Source: Streptomyces decoyicus (GTDB taxonomy: Bacteria > Actinomycetota > Actinomycetes > Streptomycetales > Streptomycetaceae). From it: 64,000 bases of DNA. The notes under the pieces were generated by a model. The model had not been told where the DNA came from, did no database searches, and saw only the letters and a list, made by a program, of their open reading frames with translations. Positions within the stretch are counted from its first letter, which is position 1; each line of letters begins with the position of its first letter. A program made the translations under genes and the position numbers. Shown here piece by piece: positions 53,149 through 63,667 of this stretch. The stretch spans positions 930,001 through 994,000 of the forward strand of contig NZ_CP082301.1 of the NCBI RefSeq assembly GCF_019880305.1, read 5' to 3'.

Positions 53149-53814
53149 ATGGCACGAGCCGAGGCGTACGAACCGACCGCACGCACGACCCCCACCCGCG
53201 CCCGCGAACGCGCCGCCTACGACCACGAGACGGTGCACGCCATCCTCGACGCGGGCTACGTCTGCCATCTGGGCTTTGTCCGCGACGGCTCCCCCGTCGT
53301 CCTGCCGACGCTCTACGGCCGCGTCGGCGACCGCCTCTATCTGCACGGGTCGACCGGCTCCCGCCCGCTGCGGATGAGCGGTGCCGCGCCGGACCCCGGC
53401 CTGGAGGTCTGCGTCACGGTCACCCACGTCGACGGCCTCGTCCTGGCCAGGTCCGCGTTCCACCACTCCATCAACTACCGCAGTGTCGTGGTGCACGGCA
53501 CGGCCTACCAGGTGACGGACGAGGAGGAGAAGAAGGCCGCTCTGGACGCGCTGGTGGACCATGTCCTGCCCGGACGCGCCGCGGACTCCCGCCCCGGCAA
53601 CGCCAAGGAGCTGGCCGCCACCGCCGTCATCCGGCTCGACCTGCGCGACGTCTCCGCCAAGCTCCGCACCGGCGGCCCCAACGACGAGCCGGAGGACCTC
53701 GCGCTGCCGTACTGGAGCGGTGTCCTGCCCGTCGCACCGGTGTACGGCGCCCCCATACCGTCCGACGATCTCGCGCCGGGCACGCCCGAGCCGGCGTATC
53801 TCCCCGCCCGCTGA
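53149..53814 (+). CDS. Pyridoxamine-phosphate-oxidase-family protein
   Basis: 221-residue split-barrel protein: YDHETVHAILDAGYVCHLGF, DGSPVVLPTLYGRVGDRLYL, HGSTGSRPLRMSG and RSAFHHSINYRSVVVHGTAY. This subgroup binds FMN and often sits divergent from MocR regulators. ATG 53149 is preferred because TGGAG lies six bases before it; ATG 53137, right after the operator, could be a leaderless start and would add MELA. The next gene follows after 9 bases, so they form an operon. Confidence 0.9.
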   Translation: MARAEAYEPTARTTPTRARERAAYDHETVHAILDAGYVCHLGFVRDGSPVVLPTLYGRVGDRLYLHGSTGSRPLRMSGAAPDPGLEVCVTVTHVDGLVLARSAFHHSINYRSVVVHGTAYQVTDEEEKKAALDALVDHVLPGRAADSRPGNAKELAATAVIRLDLRDVSAKLRTGGPNDEPEDLALPYWSGVLPVAPVYGAPIPSDDLAPGTPEPAYLPAR

Positions 53815-53823
53815 GGAGCCCGC

Positions 53824-54486
53824 GTGCTGATCCATCCCTGGGACGCCCCCACCGACGATGACGAGTGGCAACAGTGGCTCACGACACATGACTTTGGTCA
53901 GCTGGCCACCAACGGACCGCCCGGCGAACCGCCGATGCTGCAGCCGCTGCACTTCGCCTACGACCCGGCCCGGCGCGAGGCCGTCACCCACCTGGCCCGC
54001 CCCAACCCCCTCTGGGACGCGCTGGAGCAACGGCCGACGGTGCTGCTGAGTGTGGTGGACGACCACACCTTCATCCCCGGCCCCTGGCAGGCGGCCGAGG
54101 ACCAGCCGCCCGAGCACGGCGTCCCGACCAGCTTCTATGCCGCGGTCCAGCTGACCTGCACCGCCCATGTCGTGGACGACCCGGAGGCGAAGGCAGCACT
54201 CCTGCAACGGCAGCTGGGCCACTTCCAGCCGGACGGCGGCTCGGCTCCGGTCGCCGCGGATGCGGCTCCCTACGGACGGCTGCTCTCGGGCATCCGCGGT
54301 CTGCGCCTCGAAGTGCGGGAGGTCCGCGCCAAGTTCAAGTACGGAGGCAAGCGGAGCGAGGCAGTCCAGCACCGCATCTCGGAACGCCTCACCGAACGGG
54401 ACGGCCCCGGCGACGCGGCGGCCCGCACCCACCAGCAGCGCCGCCTGGCGGCCGGCGGCACCGCCACCGGGGCGCCCCGCTCCTGA
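53824..54486 (+). CDS. PaiB-like FMN-binding protein
   Basis: 220-residue FMN-binding split-barrel protein of the PaiB type. The markers are HDFGQLATNGPPGEPPMLQP, HLARPNPLWDALEQRPTVLL and VDDHTFIPGPWQAAEDQPPE, then VPTSFYAAVQLTCTAHVVDD and FKYGGKRS near the end. The family name refers to negative transcriptional regulation in Bacillus, but biochemistry is little known. GAGGAG lies before the GTG at 53824. It is in an operon with the PPOX gene. Confidence 0.9.
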   Translation: MLIHPWDAPTDDDEWQQWLTTHDFGQLATNGPPGEPPMLQPLHFAYDPARREAVTHLARPNPLWDALEQRPTVLLSVVDDHTFIPGPWQAAEDQPPEHGVPTSFYAAVQLTCTAHVVDDPEAKAALLQRQLGHFQPDGGSAPVAADAAPYGRLLSGIRGLRLEVREVRAKFKYGGKRSEAVQHRISERLTERDGPGDAAARTHQQRRLAAGGTATGAPRS

Positions 54487-54511
54487 ACGGCACCCTGCCC
54501 CGCCCCTTCCC

Positions 54512-54534
54512 GCCCGGCCGGTCGTCGGCCGGGC
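54512..54534 (+). terminator. Terminator after the PaiB-like gene
   Basis: Arms GCCCGGCC (54512-54519) and its complement (54527-54534) with a 7-base loop, 26 bases after the stop. Confidence 0.7.
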
Positions 54535-54554
54535 ATGAGCTGAGGCCGCGGACC

Positions 54555-54835
54555 GCGCGGCCGTCACCGCTCCGCGCGCCTCCGTCACCGCCAACGCGGC
54601 CACGGCCGACAGCAGCACGGCGGTGCCGATGACCGTCGCCATCGTGAGCCGCTCCCCGAGGAACAGCACCGCGATCACCGCGGCCGGCACGGCTCGATCA
54701 GCGAGATCACGGACGCGGTCGCGGCGCGGACGGCGGCCGGCCCCGCGAAGTACAGCCCGTAGGCCAGCGCCGTGGGCACGGCCGCGACATACCCCAGCAG
54801 CAAAAGGCTGCCGAACCGACCGCCGCGCCGGCCCC
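54555..54835 (-). pseudogene. EamA-transporter relic with single-base frameshift
   Basis: The minus strand encodes the C-terminal helices of a DMT transporter: [20 protein letters not shown] and [16 protein letters not shown] in one frame, then [20 protein letters not shown] and LLSAVAALAVTEARG in the next. At about 54690 a G seems missing (GAGCCGTGCC for GAGCCGGTGCC), which breaks [14 protein letters not shown]. The first two-thirds of the gene is absent. It lies directly downstream of a complete EamA gene. Confidence 0.8.
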
Positions 54836-54860
54836 GGAACGCTCGTGGGGCGGTGCGGCA

Positions 54861-54893
54861 GGCTCCCTAGGGGGAGACACCCCCTAGGGAGCC
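54861..54893 (-). terminator. Perfect 14-bp stem overlapping the EamA stop codon
   Basis: GGCTCCCTAGGGGG (54861-54874) and its exact complement (54880-54893) around AGACA. The TAG stop of the minus-strand EamA gene (54884-54886) lies inside the stem. Confidence 0.9.
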
Positions 54894-56017
54894 GACGACG
54901 ACGCCGGGGAAACGCCGCCCCCCGGAGCGCCGGCGCCCGCGCCGTCCTCCGTCCCGGGCCCCGCCCCCGCCCCGGCTCCGGCCACCCGCACGGTCTCGGT
55001 CGCCTTCGGCTTCGCCGACTGCGCGATGAAGGCGCCGGCCAGCACCACCACGCCACCGACGATCTGCGGCGCGGAGAGATGTTCGCCGAGCAGGACCCAG
55101 GCCAGCACCGTCGCGATGACCGCCTCCAGACAGGCGACCACCCCGGCCACCTGCGGCGAGAGCCGGCGGATGGAGACCACTCCGGTGAGGTAGGCGGCCA
55201 CCGTCGCGATCAGCACGATCCAGGCGAGCAGCAGGACGGCGGGCACCTGCGTGCCGTTCATCTCCGCACTGCCGCCGAGTACCGGCCAGCGCATGTCCCA
55301 GGGGCGGGCGAGCGCAGTGAGGACGGCGGCGCCGATCAGCAGTCCGTAGGCGATCACGCCCAGCGGGTCCACCGTGTCGTCGCCGTCGCTGCCGTGATCG
55401 GAGAGCACGAAGTAGCCGACCTGGCAGCAGGCCGCGCCGAGCGCGAGGGCAAGTCCGATGACGTCGAAGCTCAGCCCGGACCAGACCTCGACGACACAGG
55501 CCAGTCCGCCGACGGCCAGCACCACCCCGACCGCGGCGGCACGGGTGACCGGCCGTTTCTGAACGAAGCGGACCCAGCCCAGCACAAGGGCAGGAGCCAG
55601 ATATTCGATGAGCAGCGCCACGCCGACTGGGATACGGGAGAGCGCGGCGAAGTAGCAGGCCTGTACGCCCGCGACGGCGAGCAGCCCGTAGCCCGCGAGC
55701 AGCACGGGCCGGCGCCGCGCCAGCTCCCGGTGGCGCCAGGCGACCGGCAGCATGACCAGCGCGGCACCGACGACCCGCAGCCAGGTGACATGCAGCGGTT
55801 CGAGACCGGCGGATATCAGAGGCTTGGCGGCGACGCCCGAACCGCCGAAGGCGAGGGCGGACACGAGCGCGATGCCGAGGCCGGCGCCGCGTCCCCGGGG
55901 CGCCTCGCTACGGCCCGCCCCGAGGGCGGGTGGTGACGGCTGGGTCCCCCGGGACCCTGGAGTTCCCTGGCCCGGACCGGTCGATGGACCTGCCGGGCTC
56001 CCCGAAGACGCGTGCAT
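54884..56017 (-). CDS. EamA-family (RhtA-like) transporter
   Basis: 377-residue DMT exporter with ten helices: GLGIALVSALAFGGSGVAAK, VACLEAVIATVLAWVLLGEH and others. YFAALSRIPVGVALLIEYLA and RFVQKRPVTRAAAVG follow the RhtA threonine/homoserine exporter pattern, though the substrate is not assigned. The N-terminal 45 residues are Gly/Pro/Ser-rich and the C-terminal 45 residues are Ala/Gly-rich (GAGAGPGTEDGAGAG). The start MHASSGSPAGPS has no clear ribosome site, so the real start could be further in. Confidence 0.88.
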   Translation of the reverse strand: MHASSGSPAGPSTGPGQGTPGSRGTQPSPPALGAGRSEAPRGRGAGLGIALVSALAFGGSGVAAKPLISAGLEPLHVTWLRVVGAALVMLPVAWRHRELARRRPVLLAGYGLLAVAGVQACYFAALSRIPVGVALLIEYLAPALVLGWVRFVQKRPVTRAAAVGVVLAVGGLACVVEVWSGLSFDVIGLALALGAACCQVGYFVLSDHGSDGDDTVDPLGVIAYGLLIGAAVLTALARPWDMRWPVLGGSAEMNGTQVPAVLLLAWIVLIATVAAYLTGVVSIRRLSPQVAGVVACLEAVIATVLAWVLLGEHLSAPQIVGGVVVLAGAFIAQSAKPKATETVRVAGAGAGAGPGTEDGAGAGAPGGGVSPASSSAP

Positions 56018-56090
56018 CCGGCCATCATGGCAGCCGCCGTCAGCAGTGCCACCCCCGATACCCCTGTCATCCCCGGCCGGGGCGTTCTCG

Positions 56091-56657
56091 TCAGTCGCCC
56101 CCGGGGCGTTCCCCGTCCAGCCGTGCGGCGAGCCGGGCGGTGTCCACGGAGGCCCGATGCAGCACCTCGACGGCCCGGGATTCGGGGTCGTCCACCAAAG
56201 CGGCGAGCAGGTCCAGGCAGCCCGCGCGGGTGGCATAGCAGGCATGGGCGCGGTCCAGCGCGCCGTCCATGGCGGCCGCCGCGGCCGGTGACCATCCGGG
56301 GACGCCGCCCTCGGCGACCGTGGGGACCGCACCGGAGTCCTCGATGGTGCCGTGCCATTGGAGTCCGTAGCCGATGCTGCGCTGGACGAGGTAGCCCAGC
56401 AGCCGGGCGACCTGCGGAGAACCGTCGAAGGCGGCGCGTACGGCGGGGTCCGTTTCCAGGAGGCCGTGCAGCAGATGCGCGGTGTCGACCTGCCGGTCGC
56501 CGTCCCGGGTGGCCCGCCTGCGAGCAGCGGACACGACCGTCGCGAGTTCGACGGTGAGCCGGCTGTCGAGCTCCTCCTGGGCGGGCCCGTCGCCAGCACT
56601 GTACGCAGTACGGTTTTGCACAGCACCCACCCCACCAGCCTCCGAGCGCCGGAACAT
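56091..56657 (-). CDS. Stand-alone Clp N-terminal domain protein
   Basis: 188-residue protein with two Clp-N-type helical repeats: [20 protein letters not shown] and VDTAHLLHGLLETDPAVRAA, then MDGALDRAHACYATRAGCLD and LLAALVDDPESRAVEVLHRA. There is no AAA+ ATPase domain, so it is not a chaperone by itself; such proteins may act as adaptors or substrate recognition factors. The start is uncertain (56657 or 56699). Confidence 0.8.
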   Translation of the reverse strand: MFRRSEAGGVGAVQNRTAYSAGDGPAQEELDSRLTVELATVVSAARRRATRDGDRQVDTAHLLHGLLETDPAVRAAFDGSPQVARLLGYLVQRSIGYGLQWHGTIEDSGAVPTVAEGGVPGWSPAAAAAMDGALDRAHACYATRAGCLDLLAALVDDPESRAVEVLHRASVDTARLAARLDGERPGGD

Positions 56658-56934
56658 CCCCGGCGGGGAGCATTTGCGCCTCCCACGGTGGTTGGGCACG
56701 GCCGCACCATCTCATCCTTACGGAGGAGATGTGGGGGAACCGTGGAGGCCGGACATGCGGGCACCGGATGGCCGTCCGCCTGGCACGGCCGCCTCCTGTC
56801 GGGCCGGCCACCAAAACGCCAGCCACCAAAACCTGACGCCTCATCAGCAAGGCCGGTCGTCGGTATTGAACCTTCACCCCCGTACGGCTACCTTCCGCGG
56901 CACCAGCCAGCACCGTCACCGAAGGGGTGATCGC

Positions 56935-57363
56935 ATGGCCGAAGTCACCGCGCAGGCCCGTATCGAAGCGCCGGCCGACAAGCTCTGGGACCGGCTCACC
57001 GACTTCGATTCGTACGGGGAGTGGAACGCCACCCACACCGCCTTCCCCAAAGGCGGGCCGGAATCGCTCGAGGTCGGCGCGGGCTACGAGGAGAACATGA
57101 AGCTGATGGGCTTCCCCGCGGAGGTCATCTGGACCGTCCGGGAGCTGGATCCGGGACGGCTGCTCGACATCCAGGGCAAGGGCCCGATGGGCGTCAACCT
57201 GGGAATGCGCTACGAACTCACCCCGGACGGCGAGGCCACAGCCGTGCGGATCGACGGGGCGTTCACCGGCGCCGCGGTCTCACTGATGGCCGGCAAGCTC
57301 AGGGACTCGGCGAGCGCCGCACTGAACGAGTCGCTGCGCAGGCTCGCCACCCTGGTCGCCTGA
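56935..57363 (+). CDS. SRPBCC (START-like) family protein
   Basis: 142-residue helix-grip protein: VTAQARIEAPADKLWDRLTD, FDSYGEWNATHTAFPKGGP, then MGVNLGMRYELTPDGEATAV and a C-terminal helix GKLRDSASAALNESLRRLAT. These proteins bind hydrophobic ligands; this one is the CoxG/polyketide-cyclase-like subgroup by sequence style. AAGGGG lies 9 bases before the ATG. Isolated from pigment genes. Confidence 0.88.
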   Translation: MAEVTAQARIEAPADKLWDRLTDFDSYGEWNATHTAFPKGGPESLEVGAGYEENMKLMGFPAEVIWTVRELDPGRLLDIQGKGPMGVNLGMRYELTPDGEATAVRIDGAFTGAAVSLMAGKLRDSASAALNESLRRLATLVA

Positions 57364-57426
57364 GCCTTCGGGAGCCACCCACACGCGCGGCCCCGAAGAC
57401 TCCTCCCCCTGCCACCCCGCACAGGG

Positions 57427-58053
57427 TCAGTCCTCCTCGGCGAGGATCAGATACAGCTCCTTGCGCGCCTTGTTGACCACGGCCATGGCCTTCTCCCGCT
57501 GCTCGGGGCTGCCGGTGGCCCACACCTGCCGGAACGCCTCGACCAGGCCCCCGCCCGCCTTACGGATCTCGTTCATCGCCTCCCAGTCGACGCCGCGGCC
57601 GGCGTCCTCCCAGGGGGCGTCCGAACCACTGTCGGCCTCGGCGCGCCCGGCGTCGGTCAGCGAGAACAGCTTCTTGCCGCCCTCGCTGGCGCTGGCGATC
57701 AGCCCCTCGTCCTCGAGGAGTTGGAGCGTCGGGTAGACCGAGCCGGGGCTGGGCTTCCACGCCCCGCCGCTGCGCTCGGCGATCTCCTGGATCATTTCGT
57801 AGCCGTGCATCGGGCGGTCCTTGAGCAGCGCCAGAATCGAGGCGCGCACATCGCCGCGCCGCGCCCGGCCGCGCGGTCCGCCACGCCCCCGGCCGCCGCC
57901 GAAGGGCGGGCCCCCGAAAGGCGGGCCGAACGGGCCGAAGGCGGCACGCCGCCGCTCCCAGCCGCCCGCGAAGTCACCGCGGCCGCCGTGGCGCCCGGGT
58001 CCGCAGTGCTCATGCCGATGCTCATGTCCGTGTTCGTTTCCTTGGGAACGCAT
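57427..58053 (-). CDS. PadR-family regulator with His-rich N-terminus
   Basis: 208-residue repressor-type protein. Residues 7-25 are His/Gly-rich (NEHGHEHRHEHCGPGRHGG), then a Gly/Pro/Arg stretch. The PadR winged helix follows at about 70-140 (RASILALLKDRPMHGYEMIQ, GGAWKPSPGSVYPTLQLLED) and a C-terminal dimerisation helix. The His/Cys tail could bind metal ions. GGGAGG lies 8 bases before the ATG. A palindrome typical of PadR operators is 45 bases upstream, so autoregulation is likely. Confidence 0.9.
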   Translation of the reverse strand: MRSQGNEHGHEHRHEHCGPGRHGGRGDFAGGWERRRAAFGPFGPPFGGPPFGGGRGRGGPRGRARRGDVRASILALLKDRPMHGYEMIQEIAERSGGAWKPSPGSVYPTLQLLEDEGLIASASEGGKKLFSLTDAGRAEADSGSDAPWEDAGRGVDWEAMNEIRKAGGGLVEAFRQVWATGSPEQREKAMAVVNKARKELYLILAEED

Positions 58054-58097
58054 GAGGCGTCCTCCCTTTCTTTCACTGATCGGTCGCGATGCCTCAA

Positions 58098-58107
58098 CGA
58101 TATATCG
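58098..58107. promoter_or_regulatory. PadR-type operator candidate
   Basis: CGATATATCG, a perfect 10-base palindrome rare in such GC-rich DNA, lies 45 bases upstream of the PadR start. ATAT-centred dyads are common PadR operators. Confidence 0.65.
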
Positions 58108-58312
58108 GGACTGTTCGTCGAAGCAACCCCCTGAGTGGTGTCCGGCTGTCCTGGCGCACTCGATCGAGCCGGTTCCCACCGCGCGACTGGTGCAAGCGCC
58201 TGCCGAAGGAGCGAAGAGGCCGATCACCGGCCCCCGGCCCGGAACCCGGAACGCCCCTCGGCGTGAGGGCCAACGTCGGTCCCAGCGAAGCGACTTGTTA
58301 CCGTCAACCGCT

Positions 58313-58867
58313 GTGAGCAGTAATGACGCCGCGCCCAAGTCGCGCTTCCTCGCCCTGCACGACTACGGCATGGGCGGGTCCTGGTGGTGGATCCAGGCGC
58401 GGTCCGCGCGGGAGATCATCGAGACGTTCGCGTGGATCGAGGTCGTCACCGACCCCGAGACGGTGGCGCGGCAGGAAAAAGACGGCGAGCTGGAGGAAGT
58501 CGACATCGACGCCCCGCGGATGCCTCCGGGTCTGGACAGCATGCGCGCCACACGCCACGCACAGCGCGGTCGTCCGGGCTTCGGTGCGCTCGCGGACAGG
58601 GACGTCGTGTACCTGCGTCGCCGATGGGACGAGGAGGACGACGAGGATCCGGCCGTCTATCTGATGGAGGTGAGCCCCGACGGCCGTCGCATCCGCCAGG
58701 TGGAGCTGGCCGAGGACGGGACCGCGGTCAAGAGCGGCCCCGACGACTGGCCGTTCAACCCTCCGATCGTGGATCTCTTCGACCCGGATCTCGTGGGCCT
58801 CCAGATCGGCCGGGACGAGTTCGAGGAACAGTGGGCACGCGCCCGCCAACTGGACGTCGGCCTGTAG
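58313..58867 (+). CDS. Conserved actinomycete hypothetical protein
   Basis: 184-residue soluble protein with FLALHDYGMGGSWWWIQARS at the N-terminus, an acidic centre (RRRWDEEDDEDPAVYLMEVS) and DDWPFNPPIVDLFDPDLVGL near the end. I do not recognise a named domain. It starts with GTG at 58313 without a ribosome site, so leaderless translation is possible (TTACCGT lies upstream). It is divergent from the PadR gene, 260 bases away. Confidence 0.7.
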   Translation: MSSNDAAPKSRFLALHDYGMGGSWWWIQARSAREIIETFAWIEVVTDPETVARQEKDGELEEVDIDAPRMPPGLDSMRATRHAQRGRPGFGALADRDVVYLRRRWDEEDDEDPAVYLMEVSPDGRRIRQVELAEDGTAVKSGPDDWPFNPPIVDLFDPDLVGLQIGRDEFEEQWARARQLDVGL

Positions 58868-58994
58868 GCGGGCCGCGCTCCCTCCCCCACTTCGGCCGCT
58901 CCGGCCACTACAGCCACGATCAAGCAAGATCCGTTGTCAGACGGACAGTCGGGCAGCCGGACAGCCGGGCAGCCAGGCAGCCGGGCCCGAGGGC

Positions 58995-59411
58995 TCACTT
59001 CCGGAGGGGCTGGGTGAAGCGCAACATGTTGCCCGCCGGGTCGCGGAACGCGCAGTCACGGACGCCGTAGGGCTGGTCCATCGGCTCCTGAAGCACCTCA
59101 CCGCCGGCGGCGCTGATGCGCTCGAAGGTGGCATCACAGTCGTCCGTCGCGAAGAGGACACCGCGCAGCAGGCCCTTGGCCATCAGCTCCGCCATGGTCT
59201 GTCTGTCGGCCGGTGAGGCGTTCGGGTCGGCGAGCGGCGGTTCCAGGACGATGTTCACGTCCGGCTGCGAGGCTGCCCCGACGGTCACCCAGCGCATCCC
59301 CTCGAACCCGACGTCATTGCGTACCTCGAGGCCGAGCACATCGCGGTAGAAGGGAATCGCCTTGTCGTGGTCGTCGACGGCGATGAAGGTGGTGGAAAGC
59401 CTGATGTCCAT
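58995..59411 (-). CDS. VOC-family (glyoxalase-like) protein
   Basis: 138-residue vicinal-oxygen-chelate fold protein: LSTTFIAVDDHDKAIPFYRD, VLGLEVRNDVGFEGMRW, then GVLFATDDCDATFERISAAG and VRDCAFRDPAGNMLRFTQ. The Glu/His metal ligands of true lyases are only partly clear, so the role could be resistance-like binding. It follows an AraC gene by 10 bases in an operon. Confidence 0.9.
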   Translation of the reverse strand: MDIRLSTTFIAVDDHDKAIPFYRDVLGLEVRNDVGFEGMRWVTVGAASQPDVNIVLEPPLADPNASPADRQTMAELMAKGLLRGVLFATDDCDATFERISAAGGEVLQEPMDQPYGVRDCAFRDPAGNMLRFTQPLRK

Positions 59412-59421
59412 GCCGTTCACG

Positions 59422-59871
59422 CTACGGCCCGGCGGCGGGGCTCGCTTCTCCGTTCCTGACCGGCCTCGTGTGGATCTTGGCCATGCAGGCCGGGATGGCG
59501 GCGCCATGCTCATGACTCCGGGCCCGGTAGGCGCTCGGGCTCTCGCCGACCAGCCGGCTGAAGCGCGAGCTGAACGAGCCCAGCGACGTACAGCCGACCG
59601 CGAAGCAGACCTCGGTCACCGTGAGATCGCCGCGCCGCAGCAGCGCTTTGGCCCGCTCGATGCGGCGGGTCATCAGGTAGCTGTAGGGGGTCTCACCGAA
59701 AGCGGCACGGAAGCTGCGGGAGAAATGACCCGGCGACATCAGGGCGCCATGCGCCAGCGCCGGGACGTCGAGCGGCTCGGCGTAGTCGCGGTCCATCCGG
59801 TCGCGGGCCCGCCGCAGCCGGACGAGGTCGTCGAGATCCTGCTGTCTCACCTGCTCAGCTTGCCACAGCAC
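59422..59871 (-). CDS. AraC-family regulator
   Basis: 149-residue regulator that is almost only the AraC DNA-binding domain: PLDVPALAHGALMSPGHFSR, SFRAAFGETPYSYLMTRRIE and the second helix-turn-helix LTVTEVCFAVGCTSLGSFSS RFSRLVGESPSAYR. There is no separate ligand domain. It may start at GTG 59871 or GTG 59850. Likely controls itself and the VOC gene that follows. Confidence 0.88.
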   Translation of the reverse strand: MLWQAEQVRQQDLDDLVRLRRARDRMDRDYAEPLDVPALAHGALMSPGHFSRSFRAAFGETPYSYLMTRRIERAKALLRRGDLTVTEVCFAVGCTSLGSFSSRFSRLVGESPSAYRARSHEHGAAIPACMAKIHTRPVRNGEASPAAGP

Positions 59872-59929
59872 CCGAGGCCCATGAGGAGGAACAGGGACGA
59901 CGCCCTCGGGTGCTCCCCGGCTCCTCGCC

Positions 59930-62335
<2,406 letters not shown>

Positions 62336-62606
62336 CGTGTCTCCATTTGTCGGTCGGGGCCGCCTTCGCGGACTCCGTGGGTGTCGCCCGGCTCGGTCCG
62401 GCCAGCCTCGCACAGTGCTTCTCGTTGGCCTTCGCTTCCGCCCGTGCGGCTTCCGGGCCCGGGCCACGCGGCACACCCGGCCGAGGTGTCGGACCAGCCG
62501 GCGGCCGTCGCGATCGGCCCGCGGTCACGCTAGCCGTGGCTCGGGAGCCGCGCTTCTCCATTCCTGATCGGTCCGGTCACCGGCTTCCCGACGCACGACA
62601 GCCACT

Positions 62607-62638
62607 CCGCCGTGCCGCCATGCCGCCATGCCGCCGTG
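62607..62638. repeat. Four 8-bp tandem units
   Basis: CCGCCGTG, CCGCCATG, CCGCCATG, CCGCCGTG in a row, 145 bases upstream of the phzF-like gene. The 62.34-62.78 kb gap has no other recognised content. Confidence 0.7.
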
Positions 62639-62782
62639 CAGCCGTCACCGGCACAGGTCACCGGGAACGCCGCATCCGCACGCCCCGCGCCACCGGTGGC
62701 CCCCACCAGACCTCCACTCCATGTCCAATTCCCTCGGATTGGCCTTGGTCCGCGGCCTTGTGGCACCTCTACGCTCACGGCC

Positions 62783-63604
62783 ATGAGGATTCGTATCGTC
62801 GACGCCTTCAGTGAGCGTCCGTTCACCGGCAACCCCGCGGGAGTCGTGCTCCTCGACTCCGGCGCCTTTCCCGATACGGCCTGGCTCCAGCAGGTCGCCA
62901 CCGAGGTCAATCTCTCCGAGACCGCCTTCGCGCACCCGCTGCCCGAGGGCGGCGACGCCGACTGGGCGCTGCGCTGGCTCACTCCGGCCGCCGAGGTGAA
63001 CATGTGCGGCCATGCCACTTTGGCCACCGCACACGTGCTGCACACCACCGGGACGGCCACCGGTACGGTCCGCTTCCGCACCCGTAGCGGGGTGCTGACC
63101 ACGACGGCCGATGCCGACGGGGCGATCACCATGGACTTCCCGACCGCCCCGCTCACCCCCGTCGAGGTACCGCCGGCCGTCGCGGGCGCGCTGGGCACCG
63201 AGATCCGCTCCGCGTACGACACCGGTCCCGATGTAGGGGATCTCCTGGTCGAGCTGGCCGACGAGAAGTCCGTACGGGCGCTCACCCCGGACCTCAAGGC
63301 GCTGGCCGGGCACGGCGGCCGCGGTGTGATCACCACCGCGCGCGCCGACCATGCCGACGGCGGCTACGACTTCGTCTCGCGCTGCTTCTTCCCCGGGGTG
63401 GGCATCGACGAGGACCCGGTGACGGGCAGCGCGCACACCGCGCTCGCCCCGTTCTGGTCCGCGCGCCTGGGCCGTGACGCGCTGGTCGGCCTCCAGGGCG
63501 CCGCCCGCACCGGCTTCGTACGGACCGAGCTGCGCGGCGACCGTACGCTGCTGACCGGCTCGGCGGTCACGGTCATCGACGGCGAGCTGCTGGTCACCGG
63601 CTGA
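62783..63604 (+). CDS. PhzF-family isomerase-like protein
   Basis: 273-residue PhzF/DapF-fold protein: RIRIVDAFSERPFTGNPAGV with the GNPAGVV motif, QVATEVNLSETAFAHPL with the catalytic Glu, MCGHATLATAHVL with the GHAT motif, and DEDPVTGSAHTALAPFWSA. Most such proteins outside phenazine clusters have unknown substrates. TACGCT lies about 8 bases before the ATG with no ribosome site, so it may be leaderless. There are no phenazine genes nearby. Confidence 0.9.
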   Translation: MRIRIVDAFSERPFTGNPAGVVLLDSGAFPDTAWLQQVATEVNLSETAFAHPLPEGGDADWALRWLTPAAEVNMCGHATLATAHVLHTTGTATGTVRFRTRSGVLTTTADADGAITMDFPTAPLTPVEVPPAVAGALGTEIRSAYDTGPDVGDLLVELADEKSVRALTPDLKALAGHGGRGVITTARADHADGGYDFVSRCFFPGVGIDEDPVTGSAHTALAPFWSARLGRDALVGLQGAARTGFVRTELRGDRTLLTGSAVTVIDGELLVTG

Positions 63605-63630
63605 GCGGGCCCCGGCGGAAGCAGCCGCCA

Positions 63631-63667
63631 GGAGGCGCGGGAGGCACCGGCGGTGCCCCGCGCCTCC
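63631..63667. terminator. Bidirectional terminator between phzF-like and CPBP genes
   Basis: GGAGGCGCGGG (63631-63641) pairs with its complement (63657-63667), and an inner GGCACC/GGTGCC extends the stem. It ends one base before the convergent stop codon. Confidence 0.88.
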
